A stretch of 46,061 nucleotides of DNA from Bacilli bacterium (GTDB lineage: Bacteria > Bacillota_I > Bacilli_A > RFN20 > CAG-826), in NCBI GenBank assembly GCA_017454295.1, contig JAFTDF010000017.1:1-46061 (forward strand). Reading direction: 5' to 3'. Positions 6,323 through 15,578 of this stretch are shown piece after piece (the first letter of the stretch is position 1; every line of letters begins with the position of its first letter). A program made the position numbers and the translations under genes. A model generated the notes under the pieces. It did not search any database, was not told the DNA's origin, and saw only the letters and a list, made by a program, of their open reading frames with translations.

Positions 6323-8029
6323 TTAGCGGCGCTTGCCAAAGCTGGCGAAGGCTTGGCCGTTATAGGTGGAATCCCAACCGCTCGGGTAGGATTTGGCCTC
6401 GACGTCGATATGCAGCTTCGGACATTCGCTGAACACGTGCTTTCCCATCGTCTCCACGGAGAGGGGGATGAAGACGGTTCTTAAATTGGGGCATTGGACG
6501 AAGGCTCCATTCCGGATTTCGCGAAGCCCATCGGGGAATTCGACCGTTTCGAGGTGTTGGGCCCCGGAGAAGGCACCGACTTCGATGATGCGTGTTTTCC
6601 TTGGCACGGCATAGCGGTCGCCTTTTTGCTGCGGCGGATAACGGTAGATGCGCGTTTCATCGGCGCTAAGCAATGCACCGCCGACGGTTTTGAAGTCGCG
6701 GTTGCGTTTATCGACGACGATTTCCTCTAAAGCGGGGGTTCTGGTGAAGACGCCACCGCGGATTTCGTCTACCGCGGGACCGATAATGAGCCGTTTTAAT
6801 GAGGGGATGCTATCGAAGGAGAATTCTTCGAGGATTCGCACGGAGGAACCGGTGTCAATTTCCTCAACGCCTTTGGCGGATTTGAAGGCGCCACGGGTGA
6901 TCTCGTTAAATTCGGGGCCGATCAATACGCGGCGTTCATCCCCTTCATAGGAGACAAGCGTCTTTCCCGAGAAACGCACGCCATCCATCCCCGGATGGAG
7001 GGTGGCGACGTAATTCGAGACGGGTTCTTCTTCTTGTTCCTCTTCGGGTTCGGCTTGCTTTTTCCCCCGGGTCGGAGCGGCCGCTTTGGAGGCGTCCTTC
7101 CGCTTAATGGCGACGATGCGGGCGACGAGGTCTTCTTTGTCACGGCACCATTCGCGGCCATCGTCGAATTCCTTGAGGTAAATGGCGACCGCCTGCTTCA
7201 TCTCCCCGGATTCATCGAGCCGGAAATGGATGCGTTCCATCTCGGGAAGATTATCCAAGACAAAGGGGATTTCCTTGGAAATGGCGTCGCAGTTGAGGCG
7301 GCGGGAATTATGGCTGGAGAGGAAAACGAAGACGCGGCAATGCTTCATAGCATCCTGCAAAGCGGCTTCGTAACGTTCGACCGCGCCCTTGCCTTTGCGC
7401 AGGTTCTTTAACGCGCAGAAGACGGAGAAGCCCGCATCTTCGAGGTAGCGGTCCATCGCCACGACTTGGTCCATGTCGAGGGAGGAATAGGCCAAGAAGA
7501 TGTCGCGGGGCAAATTGGTCGCATAAGTGCCGTCTTCGATTTTTTCCGTTTCCTTCTCGATTTGGTTCATCAGAGAAACGTATTCCCCGCCTTCGAAGTT
7601 GTTTTCCACGAAGGTCTTGAAGGCGAGCATATTCGTCGGTTCCAAGGACTTCACCATGAAGGCGGCGATTTCCCGAGCCGACACCAGGTCGAAGCTGGAT
7701 TTGGGGGAAGATAAGAAAGAGATCACCGCGTTGGGATCGGGATCGTGGACCGCCAAAAAGAAGCGGGCCAAAAGGTCTTCGTCATAGGATTCGAGGACCG
7801 AACGGGCGGCGGAAACAATGGCGTTTTTGGAGGGGAACTTTTTATGGATTTCGTCCCACAGAATCCGTTTGCGGGTGGCCCAGGTGGCACGTTTATGCTC
7901 TTCTAGCATTTCCTCCAGGGTCTTTTGCTCGTCCTCGACGGAATAGGTCGCTCCGCAATAAGGGCAGGAGAGCTCGCCATGCTTTTCATGCAAAGGCTCC
8001 CCACAACGGGTACAAATGCGTGCTTTCAT
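6323..8029 (-). CDS. Zinc ribbon - TIR - leucine-rich repeat protein
   Basis: This 568-residue soluble protein has three parts. Residues 5-28 are a zinc ribbon (CTRCGEP...CPYCGATY). Residues about 175-310 are a TIR domain: RDIFLAYSSLD start, a central FSVFC strand, VFVFLSSHNS and a CDAISKE segment where the catalytic Glu of TIR NADases falls. Residues about 345-568, after an acidic linker, are BspA-type LRR_5 repeats (IGP-, FxxIPSLKRLIIG, LETVEFPDGLREI). Bacterial TIR domains often cleave NAD+ in phage defence or signalling. Here that is inferred from the fold only. The start at 8029 has a GAGG site overlapping the end of the upstream gene, only 10 bases away, so the two are one operon. Confidence 0.85.
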   Translation of the reverse strand: MKARICTRCGEPLHEKHGELSCPYCGATYSVEDEQKTLEEMLEEHKRATWATRKRILWDEIHKKFPSKNAIVSAARSVLESYDEDLLARFFLAVHDPDPNAVISFLSSPKSSFDLVSAREIAAFMVKSLEPTNMLAFKTFVENNFEGGEYVSLMNQIEKETEKIEDGTYATNLPRDIFLAYSSLDMDQVVAMDRYLEDAGFSVFCALKNLRKGKGAVERYEAALQDAMKHCRVFVFLSSHNSRRLNCDAISKEIPFVLDNLPEMERIHFRLDESGEMKQAVAIYLKEFDDGREWCRDKEDLVARIVAIKRKDASKAAAPTRGKKQAEPEEEQEEEPVSNYVATLHPGMDGVRFSGKTLVSYEGDERRVLIGPEFNEITRGAFKSAKGVEEIDTGSSVRILEEFSFDSIPSLKRLIIGPAVDEIRGGVFTRTPALEEIVVDKRNRDFKTVGGALLSADETRIYRYPPQQKGDRYAVPRKTRIIEVGAFSGAQHLETVEFPDGLREIRNGAFVQCPNLRTVFIPLSVETMGKHVFSECPKLHIDVEAKSYPSGWDSTYNGQAFASFGKRR

Positions 8030-8039
8030 CGTCTATGCC

Positions 8040-8792
8040 TCAGAAGTAATCGTCGGAAGAATCGGAACCGCCGCCAAAGTAATCGTCATTCGAGGAACCG
8101 TTATGGTTCTGTTGGGTGGTCTTGCGGATATAGATGGCAAGACAGGTGTAATAGAGGTCATCGTCATAACCGATTGGGTTCAACGCGATGCCCTGGCCCC
8201 GGGGATTGGGGACCATTTCGAAGACCACGGGATCGGGGTCTTCGCCGGGTCCGGCATAGAATTGGGGCTGCGAGAGTAAGTAGGTGTGACCACGGAAGAG
8301 GATGCCGGAAAGCTTTTTGAAGGGCTGCGGCTTCCTCATGCCTTGCACCTGGTATTGGAAGACGTCGGGAATCGGCAAATCGACCAGACGGCTCGTCGGT
8401 TCATCCGCTAAGGGATAGCGGGATTCGATGGCCCGATGAAAATCCACGTCCTTTTCATCGACTTCTTGATAATCTTCGCCGGCTAACGAGGCGTTATAGG
8501 CATCAAATACCTCATTGACGATAAAATCGTCTACGACGACGTTGTAATTTTCCACACCGCCGCGTTTGCGGGTCACCTCGAAGACGAGGGCTTGGTTGGC
8601 TCCGTTTCCGGGAATCTCGAATTGCGGAAGCAAAATGTAATAGATCTTCTTCCGGAGATTGGCTTCGTAGACTTTGCGGAACGGCATTTCGTTGCCGTCG
8701 CCATCGTAAAGCCGAATAATCTCGACATCGGCTTCGTTGGTCGAACGGGCAGGCGTCGAGTCGTCAAAATAGTCGTAATCATTATGGGGCAT
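8040..8792 (-). CDS. DUF1292-like protein, partner of the TIR gene
   Basis: This is a 250-residue acidic protein. It appears to contain two copies of a DUF1292-like module: EIIRLYDGDGNEMPFRKVYEA...YYILLPQFE near residues 20-110 and a second near 145-225 (KKLSGILFRGHTYLLSQPQF...VVFEMV). The C-terminal 35 residues are low in complexity (NDDYFGGGSDSSDDYF) and mirror the N-terminal NDYDYFDDS. DUF1292 function is unknown. The ATG at 8792 is chosen for the GGAGGG site just upstream; a -10 hexamer (TATAAT) lies about 25 bases before it. It is the first gene of the operon with the TIR protein. Confidence 0.75.
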   Translation of the reverse strand: MPHNDYDYFDDSTPARSTNEADVEIIRLYDGDGNEMPFRKVYEANLRKKIYYILLPQFEIPGNGANQALVFEVTRKRGGVENYNVVVDDFIVNEVFDAYNASLAGEDYQEVDEKDVDFHRAIESRYPLADEPTSRLVDLPIPDVFQYQVQGMRKPQPFKKLSGILFRGHTYLLSQPQFYAGPGEDPDPVVFEMVPNPRGQGIALNPIGYDDDLYYTCLAIYIRKTTQQNHNGSSNDDYFGGGSDSSDDYF

Positions 8793-8930
8793 AATCGTCC
8801 CTCCGTTTTTTCTTATAATATAAGAGCGTTTCCTTTTTTGGAAAAGCAGCGATTGCGCGGACATTTGTCCCACGTTTATTACACCTTGGAAACTCGCTTT
8901 TCCGGAATCACGAAAAGAGGCTGAACCACC

Positions 8931-10301
8931 ATGGTCCGATTCGAGCATTATCAAAGAGCGTATTATCAGATGGTGTGCGACTTTTTCGTGACGTTGAACC
9001 GCGAATCTCCTTTCCACGACAATTGGAACTGGGCCCGTTTCGAATGGATGCATGAGCATCCGCTCACCAACCAAGAGCTTCTTCCCAAAATGGGTTTATG
9101 GCTAGAGGGAGAACGCGTCATCGGCGCGGCCTTGATCGATATGTTTTTGGGGGAAGCTTTCGTCGGCGTTTTGCCAAAACACAAAGAAATCTATCCCGAA
9201 ATCTTGGATTACGCGTTTGGCCATCTCAAAGACGATCAAGGGCTGGGTGTGGCCTTTCACGATGGCGATGCCGAAGGAATCCAAACGGCTTTGAAGAAGG
9301 GGTTCTTCTTAACCGATGGCGGCGAGACGGTGGCTGAGATTTCCCTAAAAGATGCGTTTCCCATCTTTTTGCCCGAAGGCTTTTCCGTGGAGGATTTTGA
9401 CGCCCAAAGCAATGCAAAGGAAATGGCGTGGCTTTTCTATCAAGGATTTGACCATGGGGACAACCAAGAAGAGTTCCTAGCGGATTACCGGGAACCCACC
9501 ATGACGCGGCCTCATTTCGACCCGTATCTATGTGTCGCAATTCGTAATGCCCAAGGCGAATTGGTGGCTTCGGCATCCACTTGGTATGACCCTCGCACTG
9601 ATTTTGCCTATGTCGAGCCGGTTTGTGTGATTCCGAAATATCGCAAGATGGGGCTAGGGAAAGCCGCCGTCTATACGGCCCTAAACCACGCCAGGGAATA
9701 CGGGGTACGCATCGGAGTCGTGAATTCGGACCAAGTTTTTTATCAGCGGCTTGGCTTCGTTCCCAAAAGCCATTATTCGTTCTACTGGAAAAAGGAAGAA
9801 AGGACCATCCATGGGGTGACCTATCGCCTCGAACGGCTCTTAGGCAAAGGCAAGGGCGGCTATTCTTATCTTGCCAAAGCAAATCATAGAGAATACGTGC
9901 TGAAACAAATCCACCACGAGCCTTGTGCCTATTATCAATTCGGCAACAAGATCGAAGCCGAGCGGAATGATTATCAAAGGCTCCTCGATGCCGGCATCCG
10001 CATCCCGAAGATGATCGATATCGATATAGAGCAGGAAGTCATCATCAAAGAATATATCGATGGCGAGGTGATCGCCGATATGATCCGGGAACGCCGCTCG
10101 GTCGAATCCTTCCTTCCCCAACTGGAAGAAATGGCGCGTCTAGCCAAGGAACAGGGTCTCAATATCGATTACTATCCCACCAACTTCGTCGTCAAAGACG
10201 GCCAACTCCATTACATCGATTACGAATGCAATTCTTATATGGAGGAGTGGAGCCTGGAGCGGTGGGGCCTCCAGTATTGGAACGGCAAAGCCGCGTTATA
10301 A
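8931..10301 (+). CDS. GNAT acetyltransferase fused to a small kinase-like domain
   Basis: This 456-residue protein has an N-terminal GNAT-like region (about 1-150), a second complete GNAT domain (about 150-285, with PVCVIPKYRKMGLGKAAV as the acetyl-CoA motif and VFYQRLGFVPK near its end) and a C-terminal kinase-like domain (about 290-456). The latter has a glycine-rich loop LLGKGKGGYSYLAK, a VAIK-type lysine in YVLKQI, a catalytic-loop analogue NIDYYPTNF with the D-x4-N spacing of kinases, and YIDYE in place of DFG. This resembles Bud32/RIO or APH-type phosphotransferases. A dual acetyl- and phosphotransferase, for small molecules or antibiotics, is plausible but unproven. A purine-rich site (AAGAGG) precedes the ATG. 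Confidence 0.8.
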   Translation: MVRFEHYQRAYYQMVCDFFVTLNRESPFHDNWNWARFEWMHEHPLTNQELLPKMGLWLEGERVIGAALIDMFLGEAFVGVLPKHKEIYPEILDYAFGHLKDDQGLGVAFHDGDAEGIQTALKKGFFLTDGGETVAEISLKDAFPIFLPEGFSVEDFDAQSNAKEMAWLFYQGFDHGDNQEEFLADYREPTMTRPHFDPYLCVAIRNAQGELVASASTWYDPRTDFAYVEPVCVIPKYRKMGLGKAAVYTALNHAREYGVRIGVVNSDQVFYQRLGFVPKSHYSFYWKKEERTIHGVTYRLERLLGKGKGGYSYLAKANHREYVLKQIHHEPCAYYQFGNKIEAERNDYQRLLDAGIRIPKMIDIDIEQEVIIKEYIDGEVIADMIRERRSVESFLPQLEEMARLAKEQGLNIDYYPTNFVVKDGQLHYIDYECNSYMEEWSLERWGLQYWNGKAAL

Positions 10302-10339
10302 GCCGACGTTGCCTTTTGCCTTTGTGACGCATTTGTGGC

Positions 10340-10387
10340 GAGCGGTGGAGTATAACGATAATTGTCTAGAGACAAGGAGGTTCAATT
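10340..10387 (+). promoter_or_regulatory. Promoter and ribosome-binding site of the 507-residue protein
   Basis: A -35-like TTGTGG is followed by an 18-base spacer and GATAAT, then a small hairpin (TTGTC/GACAA) and a strong AAGGAGG before the ATG at 10388. Confidence 0.55.
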
Positions 10388-11911
10388 ATGGCCGAATATG
10401 CACCCTTAACCCAAGCCGAAAAAGAAGCGATTATCGCCCGCAACCATGAGATCATCGATAACTTCAATCAAGTTCTCCAAGGCGAAATGGCGCTGCGTTA
10501 TGATGACGAAGCCTTGCGCCAAAGACTAGATGACCCCAAGGAAGTCGCCGTTTATCGGATGGCGCAAGAGAATCAAATTAGAAACGCCAAACGTCAGCAG
10601 ATTCTGGATTCGCTGGTAAGCCAATACGGGCAAGACCAGCATAGGGAAAACCCGATGGCCAGATCGTTCCGTTATTTGCTCAAACTTGGGGATACCCCGG
10701 CGGATAAGGCCTATAACGAAAAGCTGTACCAAGACTATATCAACAACCCCGAAAAGATTGTCTATCGCGAATATACCAAATTGCTCAACATCAATCCCCA
10801 AACCTTGTATCAGCTTGGTAACGACAAGCAGGCGCTGGCCGAGTTCTATATGGAAAACACCGCCTTGTGCGAAACCGCCTATGTCTTTCAATCTACTCTG
10901 GAGAACTCCGAAGCCTATTCGACCAAAACCTTATATGATGCCGTCAAGGGCATGAAGAAGCCGTTTGAAACGCTCAATGCCCTGAGTAACGTCGTCGTCC
11001 AAGGTGGCTTCGAAGGCCTTGCTTGCCCGCCGCTAGAACCGGAGCAGGCGGCGATCTCCATGGCCGGGCCGATGTTTATGAACAAGGCGAACCCCGAGCT
11101 CAACGAAGTGTTGTATGGGAAGTTGGAACCTTCAGATACCCCCTACACGTTCTTCCAAAGAGTCAAGGATTACGGGCTCAATATCGATGACCCCGATTTC
11201 TTGGTGAAATACAAAGCGATACGCACCGATCCCGAAACCGGGACCCGTAAGGAAGTCAGCTTCGACACATTGCTCGTCGATGACGACCCCAACGTCCGCA
11301 TCGAACTCCGCAGCAAAGAAGAAATCTCCCATATTCGGGCCATCAACCGCACCTACCAGGACAAATACGCCGAGAAGTTCCAAGAACGGATCGCTTCCCG
11401 CCTCAATCAGCGAATCTTCAATGTCCAACAGATCGAAGAGGATCGGAAAGGTGGCTGGTTCGAACGTAACATCTTCCGCAACACCTCTCCGGAATGGACC
11501 GCCTTCATCGAGGGGTTCAAAAACTTTAATGACCCCAATCATCCGGACTATCTCCGTAAGGATATCCTCCGTCCCAAAGCCGTGGCCTACATGGACCACA
11601 AAAAAGACCAAGGCTTTAACTCGTTGGAAGACATGAAGGGCACCGCCTTGAAGCGGGGCACCCTTTGCCAATCCGTCATCGATGTTTGCGATGAACTTTC
11701 CGAACAAGACGCAGCCATCCACGAAGACATCGATATCAAAATCAATACGGGGCTCAACGGCAAAATCGGGCTGATCATCAACGCCCAGCAAGTCGACGTC
11801 AATGGCGACCTCGAGCGCGCCCCGGATCAAAACCAACCCCAGAAAGAGAAAGCCGTTGAAGCCAAGAAAGAAGAAGCCGTCGAAAATGACAACGAAATCG
11901 TGATGGAATGA
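10388..11911 (+). CDS. Unrecognised 507-residue soluble protein
   Basis: I do not recognise a family. The protein is mostly helical and charged, with no signal peptide and no membrane segment, so it should be cytoplasmic. A distinctive aromatic stretch (GGWFERNIFRNTSPEWTAF) sits near residue 355, and the last 45 residues are a Lys/Glu-rich, probably disordered tail (EKAVEAKKEEAVEND). The start is secured by a strong AGGAGG site and a hairpin terminator follows, so the gene is a single-gene unit and probably well expressed. The upstream neighbour is the acetyltransferase-kinase fusion, with its own apparent promoter in between. No functional inference is justified. Confidence 0.85.
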   Translation: MAEYAPLTQAEKEAIIARNHEIIDNFNQVLQGEMALRYDDEALRQRLDDPKEVAVYRMAQENQIRNAKRQQILDSLVSQYGQDQHRENPMARSFRYLLKLGDTPADKAYNEKLYQDYINNPEKIVYREYTKLLNINPQTLYQLGNDKQALAEFYMENTALCETAYVFQSTLENSEAYSTKTLYDAVKGMKKPFETLNALSNVVVQGGFEGLACPPLEPEQAAISMAGPMFMNKANPELNEVLYGKLEPSDTPYTFFQRVKDYGLNIDDPDFLVKYKAIRTDPETGTRKEVSFDTLLVDDDPNVRIELRSKEEISHIRAINRTYQDKYAEKFQERIASRLNQRIFNVQQIEEDRKGGWFERNIFRNTSPEWTAFIEGFKNFNDPNHPDYLRKDILRPKAVAYMDHKKDQGFNSLEDMKGTALKRGTLCQSVIDVCDELSEQDAAIHEDIDIKINTGLNGKIGLIINAQQVDVNGDLERAPDQNQPQKEKAVEAKKEEAVENDNEIVME

Positions 11912-11932
11912 CGTTGCCGTTGCATCTCGTCT

Positions 11933-11957
11933 AGGCAGTCCTCGGGCTGCCTTTTCG
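11933..11957 (+). terminator. Terminator
   Basis: AGGCAG pairs with CTGCCT around an 8-base loop and is followed by TTTTC. Confidence 0.75.
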
Positions 11958-12016
11958 AAAAACCGAAACTCGCACCGTGCCCTAATGAGACAATTCAGGC
12001 CAAAGGTTTCGTATTT

Positions 12017-12046
12017 TTGTGGCATCTTCCCCTCCACCGTCATAAA
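12017..12046 (+). promoter_or_regulatory. Promoter placed for a leaderless glucosidase mRNA
   Basis: TTGTGG (12017-12022), an 18-base spacer and CATAAA (12041-12046) lie eight bases before the ATG at 12055. No Shine-Dalgarno sequence is present. Confidence 0.5.
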
Positions 12047-12054
12047 GTAAGCCC

Positions 12055-13668
12055 ATGGAACGCAAATGGTGGCACGACAAAGTCGTATATCAGATTTACC
12101 CGAAGTCTTTTTATGATGCCAATAACGACGGCATTGGGGACATTCCCGGGATTATCGAGAAGTTAGATTATCTCAAAGACCTCGGCGTTGACATTTTGTG
12201 GTTGACGCCTTGTTTCCGATCCCCGATGAAAGATAACGGTTATGACGTGGCCGATTATCGGGAAATCAATCCGATGTTCGGGACCAACGAGGATATGGAC
12301 CGCCTCATGAAAGAAGCCAAGAAACGGGGTATGGGCATCATGCTCGATATCGTGGCCAACCACACCTCCGACCAACACGCTTGGTTCCAACAAGCCCTCC
12401 AAGGGAAAGATAACCCTTATCGGGACTATTACATTTTCCGCGATGAGCCTAAACCCGCGATCGATTCCGTTTTCGGCGGGAGCGCTTGGGAATATGAACC
12501 TCATTCCAAGCAATACTATCTTCATGAATTCGCAGTGGGTCAGCCTGACTTGAATACCGCCAATCCCAAAGTCCGGGAAGAAATGATCGACATCATCAAT
12601 TATTGGTTAGATAAAGGCGCGGTGGGATTTCGTTTCGACGTCATCCACCTTTTGGGCAAGGAAGTCGACCGAGGCATCTTTGGCTATGGACCGCGTCTCC
12701 ACGAATATGTGAGGCAGATGGCCGACGCCTCCTTTGGCAGGCGTGATGCGGTTACCGTTGGAGAGGCCTGGGGCGACATCCAAAACGCGGTGGATTTTAC
12801 CTTACCAAGTCGTCACGAACTGAATATGGTATTCCAGTTTGAGGTCACCACCTTATCTTGGAGCCAAGGGCCGATGGGGAAATTCGCTTATCATCAACCC
12901 GATATGGACGCTTTTAAATCCATCTTTGCCAAATACCAAGACGGCCTCAATGATCGGGGTTGGAATTCGCTATTCCTAGAAAACCATGATTCGGGGCGCA
13001 GCGTCGACGTCTTTGGCAGCACCGCCTATCGTTACGAATCCGCGACCGCCCTTGCGACGGCGTTATACCTACAAAAGGGAACGCCCTTCATTTATCAGGG
13101 TCAGGAAATCGGCTTGACCAATAGCCCCATGGCATTAGAAGACTATGACGATGTTGAAATCTTTGGCCAATATAAAGCCCTCGTCGAAGGTGGGGTTTGT
13201 TCCAAAGAAGCGTTTCTAGAAGGCGTCTATAAAAACGGACGCGACAATGCCCGTATACCTTTGCCTTGGAACGCTTCGATCAATGGTGGATTCAATGCCG
13301 GCGCCACCCCTTGGCTAAAGCCCCATCGCGACTACGCAACCCTCAACGTGGAAGCGGAACAAGGGAAATCCCGTTCGGTTTTAACGTTCTACAAAAAGCT
13401 TCTCAAACTGCGTAAAGGCGAATTCAAAAACACGTTTGTTTACGGGGATTTTGCACTGATTTATTCAGAAGTGAAGGACTTTTTCGCTTATCAAAGAAAC
13501 GGCGAAGATGGCCTTGTTTATGTGATGGTGAACCTTTCGAAAGAAGCAAAACATATCGAATTGTTAGCCCCGGTGAAGCGGGTTTTATTACAGAACCAAG
13601 AGACCGATTTCCAAGGAAAAACCAGCTTGGATTTCGGGCCGTATGAAGCGGTGGTTTTCACTTTATGA
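12055..13668 (+). CDS. GH13 alpha-glucosidase (oligo-1,6-glucosidase/DexB type)
   Basis: This 537-residue cytoplasmic enzyme starts WWHDKVVYQIYPKSFYD and follows the family II alpha-glucosidase pattern of GH13: DILWLTPCFRSPMKDNGYD, region I DIVANHTSD, QPDLN, region II GFRFDVIHLLGK with the nucleophile Asp, region III VTVGEAWG with the acid/base Glu, and region IV ENHDSGR with the third acidic residue. Such enzymes release glucose from the non-reducing ends of isomalto- or malto-oligosaccharides, or split trehalose 6-phosphate; the exact substrate cannot be told from sequence alone. There is no signal peptide. The stop overlaps the start of the HAD gene by 4 bases (ATGA), so the two are cotranslated. 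Confidence 0.92.
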   Translation: MERKWWHDKVVYQIYPKSFYDANNDGIGDIPGIIEKLDYLKDLGVDILWLTPCFRSPMKDNGYDVADYREINPMFGTNEDMDRLMKEAKKRGMGIMLDIVANHTSDQHAWFQQALQGKDNPYRDYYIFRDEPKPAIDSVFGGSAWEYEPHSKQYYLHEFAVGQPDLNTANPKVREEMIDIINYWLDKGAVGFRFDVIHLLGKEVDRGIFGYGPRLHEYVRQMADASFGRRDAVTVGEAWGDIQNAVDFTLPSRHELNMVFQFEVTTLSWSQGPMGKFAYHQPDMDAFKSIFAKYQDGLNDRGWNSLFLENHDSGRSVDVFGSTAYRYESATALATALYLQKGTPFIYQGQEIGLTNSPMALEDYDDVEIFGQYKALVEGGVCSKEAFLEGVYKNGRDNARIPLPWNASINGGFNAGATPWLKPHRDYATLNVEAEQGKSRSVLTFYKKLLKLRKGEFKNTFVYGDFALIYSEVKDFFAYQRNGEDGLVYVMVNLSKEAKHIELLAPVKRVLLQNQETDFQGKTSLDFGPYEAVVFTL

Positions 13669-14303
13669 CGAACAAGAAGTCGATTGCGGTAATCTGGGAT
13701 CTCGACGGGACCCTCATCGATTCTTACCCCAGCATCGTGAGCGCCTTATTTCAACTTTATGGGGAAATGGGCACCCCGCTGGCCAAAGAGGCGATCTATC
13801 ACGAAATCATCACCACCAATGCCGGCGCCTTAATTGCCCGCATGGAAAAAGAGACGGGCATTCTCTTTTCGGATTGGGCGGCCCGCTATTCGCAAATCCG
13901 CGATGGGAAAACGGACCAAATCCTGGGCATGGAACACGCTGAAGAAGCGTTACGATCCCTCCAAAACAAAGGAATCGCACATTATATCTTTACCCATCGC
14001 GGCCATTCGACCTTTGCCATCCTAGACCGCCTGGGACTACGATCCTTCTTTCAAGACATCATCACCAAAGAAAACGGCTTTCCCCGTAAGCCTTCACCGG
14101 AAGCGATCCGTTATTTGATCGATAAATATCAACTCGATCCCGCTACCACCTATTATGTGGGGGACCGCGTTTTGGATATGGATTGCGCCTTCAACGCCGG
14201 TATCCAGGGCGTGATGTTTATCCCGCCTCAAAGCATTGCCGCCCCTAGCGGAAAAGAATCCTTCCTCATCCACGACCTCTTGGATTTGGAAAAGATTCTT
14301 TGA
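13665..14303 (+). CDS. HAD superfamily phosphatase
   Basis: This is a 212-residue haloacid-dehalogenase subfamily IA enzyme with all motifs: DLDGTLIDS (nucleophile and acid Asp, residues about 12-20), THRG (motif II Thr, near 109), the lysine in FPRKPSPEA (motif III) and YYVGDRVLDMDCA (motif IV). The cap between motifs I and II is alpha-helical, as in phosphoglycolate phosphatase and beta-phosphoglucomutase. Overlap with the glucosidase by ATGA suggests it removes phosphate from a sugar phosphate in the same route, which is inference from position only. Confidence 0.88.
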   Translation: MTNKKSIAVIWDLDGTLIDSYPSIVSALFQLYGEMGTPLAKEAIYHEIITTNAGALIARMEKETGILFSDWAARYSQIRDGKTDQILGMEHAEEALRSLQNKGIAHYIFTHRGHSTFAILDRLGLRSFFQDIITKENGFPRKPSPEAIRYLIDKYQLDPATTYYVGDRVLDMDCAFNAGIQGVMFIPPQSIAAPSGKESFLIHDLLDLEKIL

Positions 14304-14358
14304 TTCTTTTCGTCGTTTAGAAGTTCTACAATTGAGAAAACACAGTTGAGGTCACTTT

Positions 14359-15570
14359 ATGGCAGAAGAACTTTCTTCCCCTGCGCCCGCACCTGAAACG
14401 GAAGTCCAAAGCGAAGCCCGTTTTAGTTATTTCGAATCCATCGGCGTCATCGTGGGCCATGGCGTTGGGGCGGGGATCCTTTCGGTCCCTTATCTAGCAA
14501 GCCGGAATCCTTGGTGGGTCGTATTGCTCATTTTATTAGGGGCATTCGCCGTCAATGTCTTGCTCCATTTGATGGTGGCCGAACTCAGTTACCGTCATGG
14601 CGGGGCCCAGTTTGTCCAATGCCTGCAAAAGACGATCTTCAAAGGCAAAGTGGGAAAAGTCTTCACTTGGATTGCCTTTGCTTTACTAGGGTTATCCGTC
14701 ATCTTAAATTGCTGTTCTTATATCACGGGCGTGGCCACGGTGTTCTATAACTGGTTTGGGTTACCGATGTGGGCGGGGATGCTCATCTATTACGTCTTTG
14801 CTGGACTGATCGTGTTCTTCGGCATGAAGGCGGTAGGTATCTCCGAGAAGTATTGCGTCTTCGTTTTGATCGCCGTCATGATCATGTTGTTAGTGGTCAC
14901 GTTCACCGTTGGTTTGAACCCGCTGCCTGCCGATTTCGTTCATATCAATAACGTCCTCACTTTATACGGCATGATTAGTTTTGCTTTGTCTTCGGTCATG
15001 TCCGTGCCGACGGTCGTCAAAGGCGCCTCTGGCAATAAAAAGCAAATCCGCGTGTCCGTCATTTCCGGCACCGCGATCAATGTGGGCCTCGTCTTCTTGC
15101 TCACCCTCATTACGATCCTCGCCTGCGGGAAAGATATCACCACCGATGGGGCTTTGGTCGACCTCTCCGGCAAAATCGGTGGCTGGGTCGGCGTCGTTGG
15201 TTATATCTTCACGATCCTCGCCCTTTCGACTTCCTTATGGGCGAATACGCTGAATCTTCGCGATATCCTCCATGAGCAATTCACCAAATTGCCGCGTCGG
15301 CTTTGCTGGGTCATTGTTTCCTTGCCTTGCCTTGGGATTGCTTTGATTTCCCTCATCCCCGTGTTTGGGGCAAGCTTCGTGGCCTTTGCCCGTGTCGCTT
15401 CCGTCATTCAAATCATCACCAATCTTGCGATCGTCGTGGCTTATGGGGTGAGCCGTCATCGTTCTCCGGAATCGCCATTACTTGGAAAGTGGGGTGCCTT
15501 AGGATTCCAAATCTTGGTCGTGACGATGGCTGTCGTAGCCACGGTGGGCTCGATCTTAACCGTTTATTGA
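14359..15570 (+). CDS. Amino-acid permease (HAAAP/AAAP-like)
   Basis: This 403-residue membrane protein has about 11 hydrophobic segments after a 24-residue acidic cytoplasmic N-terminus. The first segment carries GVIVGHGVGAGILSVPYL, the glycine-rich unwound helix of amino-acid/polyamine transporters of the LeuT fold, close to the hydroxy/aromatic amino-acid permease pattern. The substrate cannot be fixed. A GAGG site lies upstream of the ATG and a TACAAT -10 hexamer about 20 bases before it. The next gene begins 8 bases after the stop, so the two form an operon. Confidence 0.82.
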   Translation: MAEELSSPAPAPETEVQSEARFSYFESIGVIVGHGVGAGILSVPYLASRNPWWVVLLILLGAFAVNVLLHLMVAELSYRHGGAQFVQCLQKTIFKGKVGKVFTWIAFALLGLSVILNCCSYITGVATVFYNWFGLPMWAGMLIYYVFAGLIVFFGMKAVGISEKYCVFVLIAVMIMLLVVTFTVGLNPLPADFVHINNVLTLYGMISFALSSVMSVPTVVKGASGNKKQIRVSVISGTAINVGLVFLLTLITILACGKDITTDGALVDLSGKIGGWVGVVGYIFTILALSTSLWANTLNLRDILHEQFTKLPRRLCWVIVSLPCLGIALISLIPVFGASFVAFARVASVIQIITNLAIVVAYGVSRHRSPESPLLGKWGALGFQILVVTMAVVATVGSILTVY

Positions 15571-15578
15571 GGATACCT

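Noticed and set aside
11132..12043. A 303-codon minus-strand frame opposite the 507-residue protein
   Set aside because: The plus-strand gene has promoter, AGGAGG site and terminator; the minus frame has none and is shadow-like (Phe/Asp/Val-rich).
15303..15578. A longer N-terminus for the tyrosine-phosphatase lipoprotein
   Set aside because: It overlaps the permease gene in another frame and would bury the lipoprotein signal peptide.
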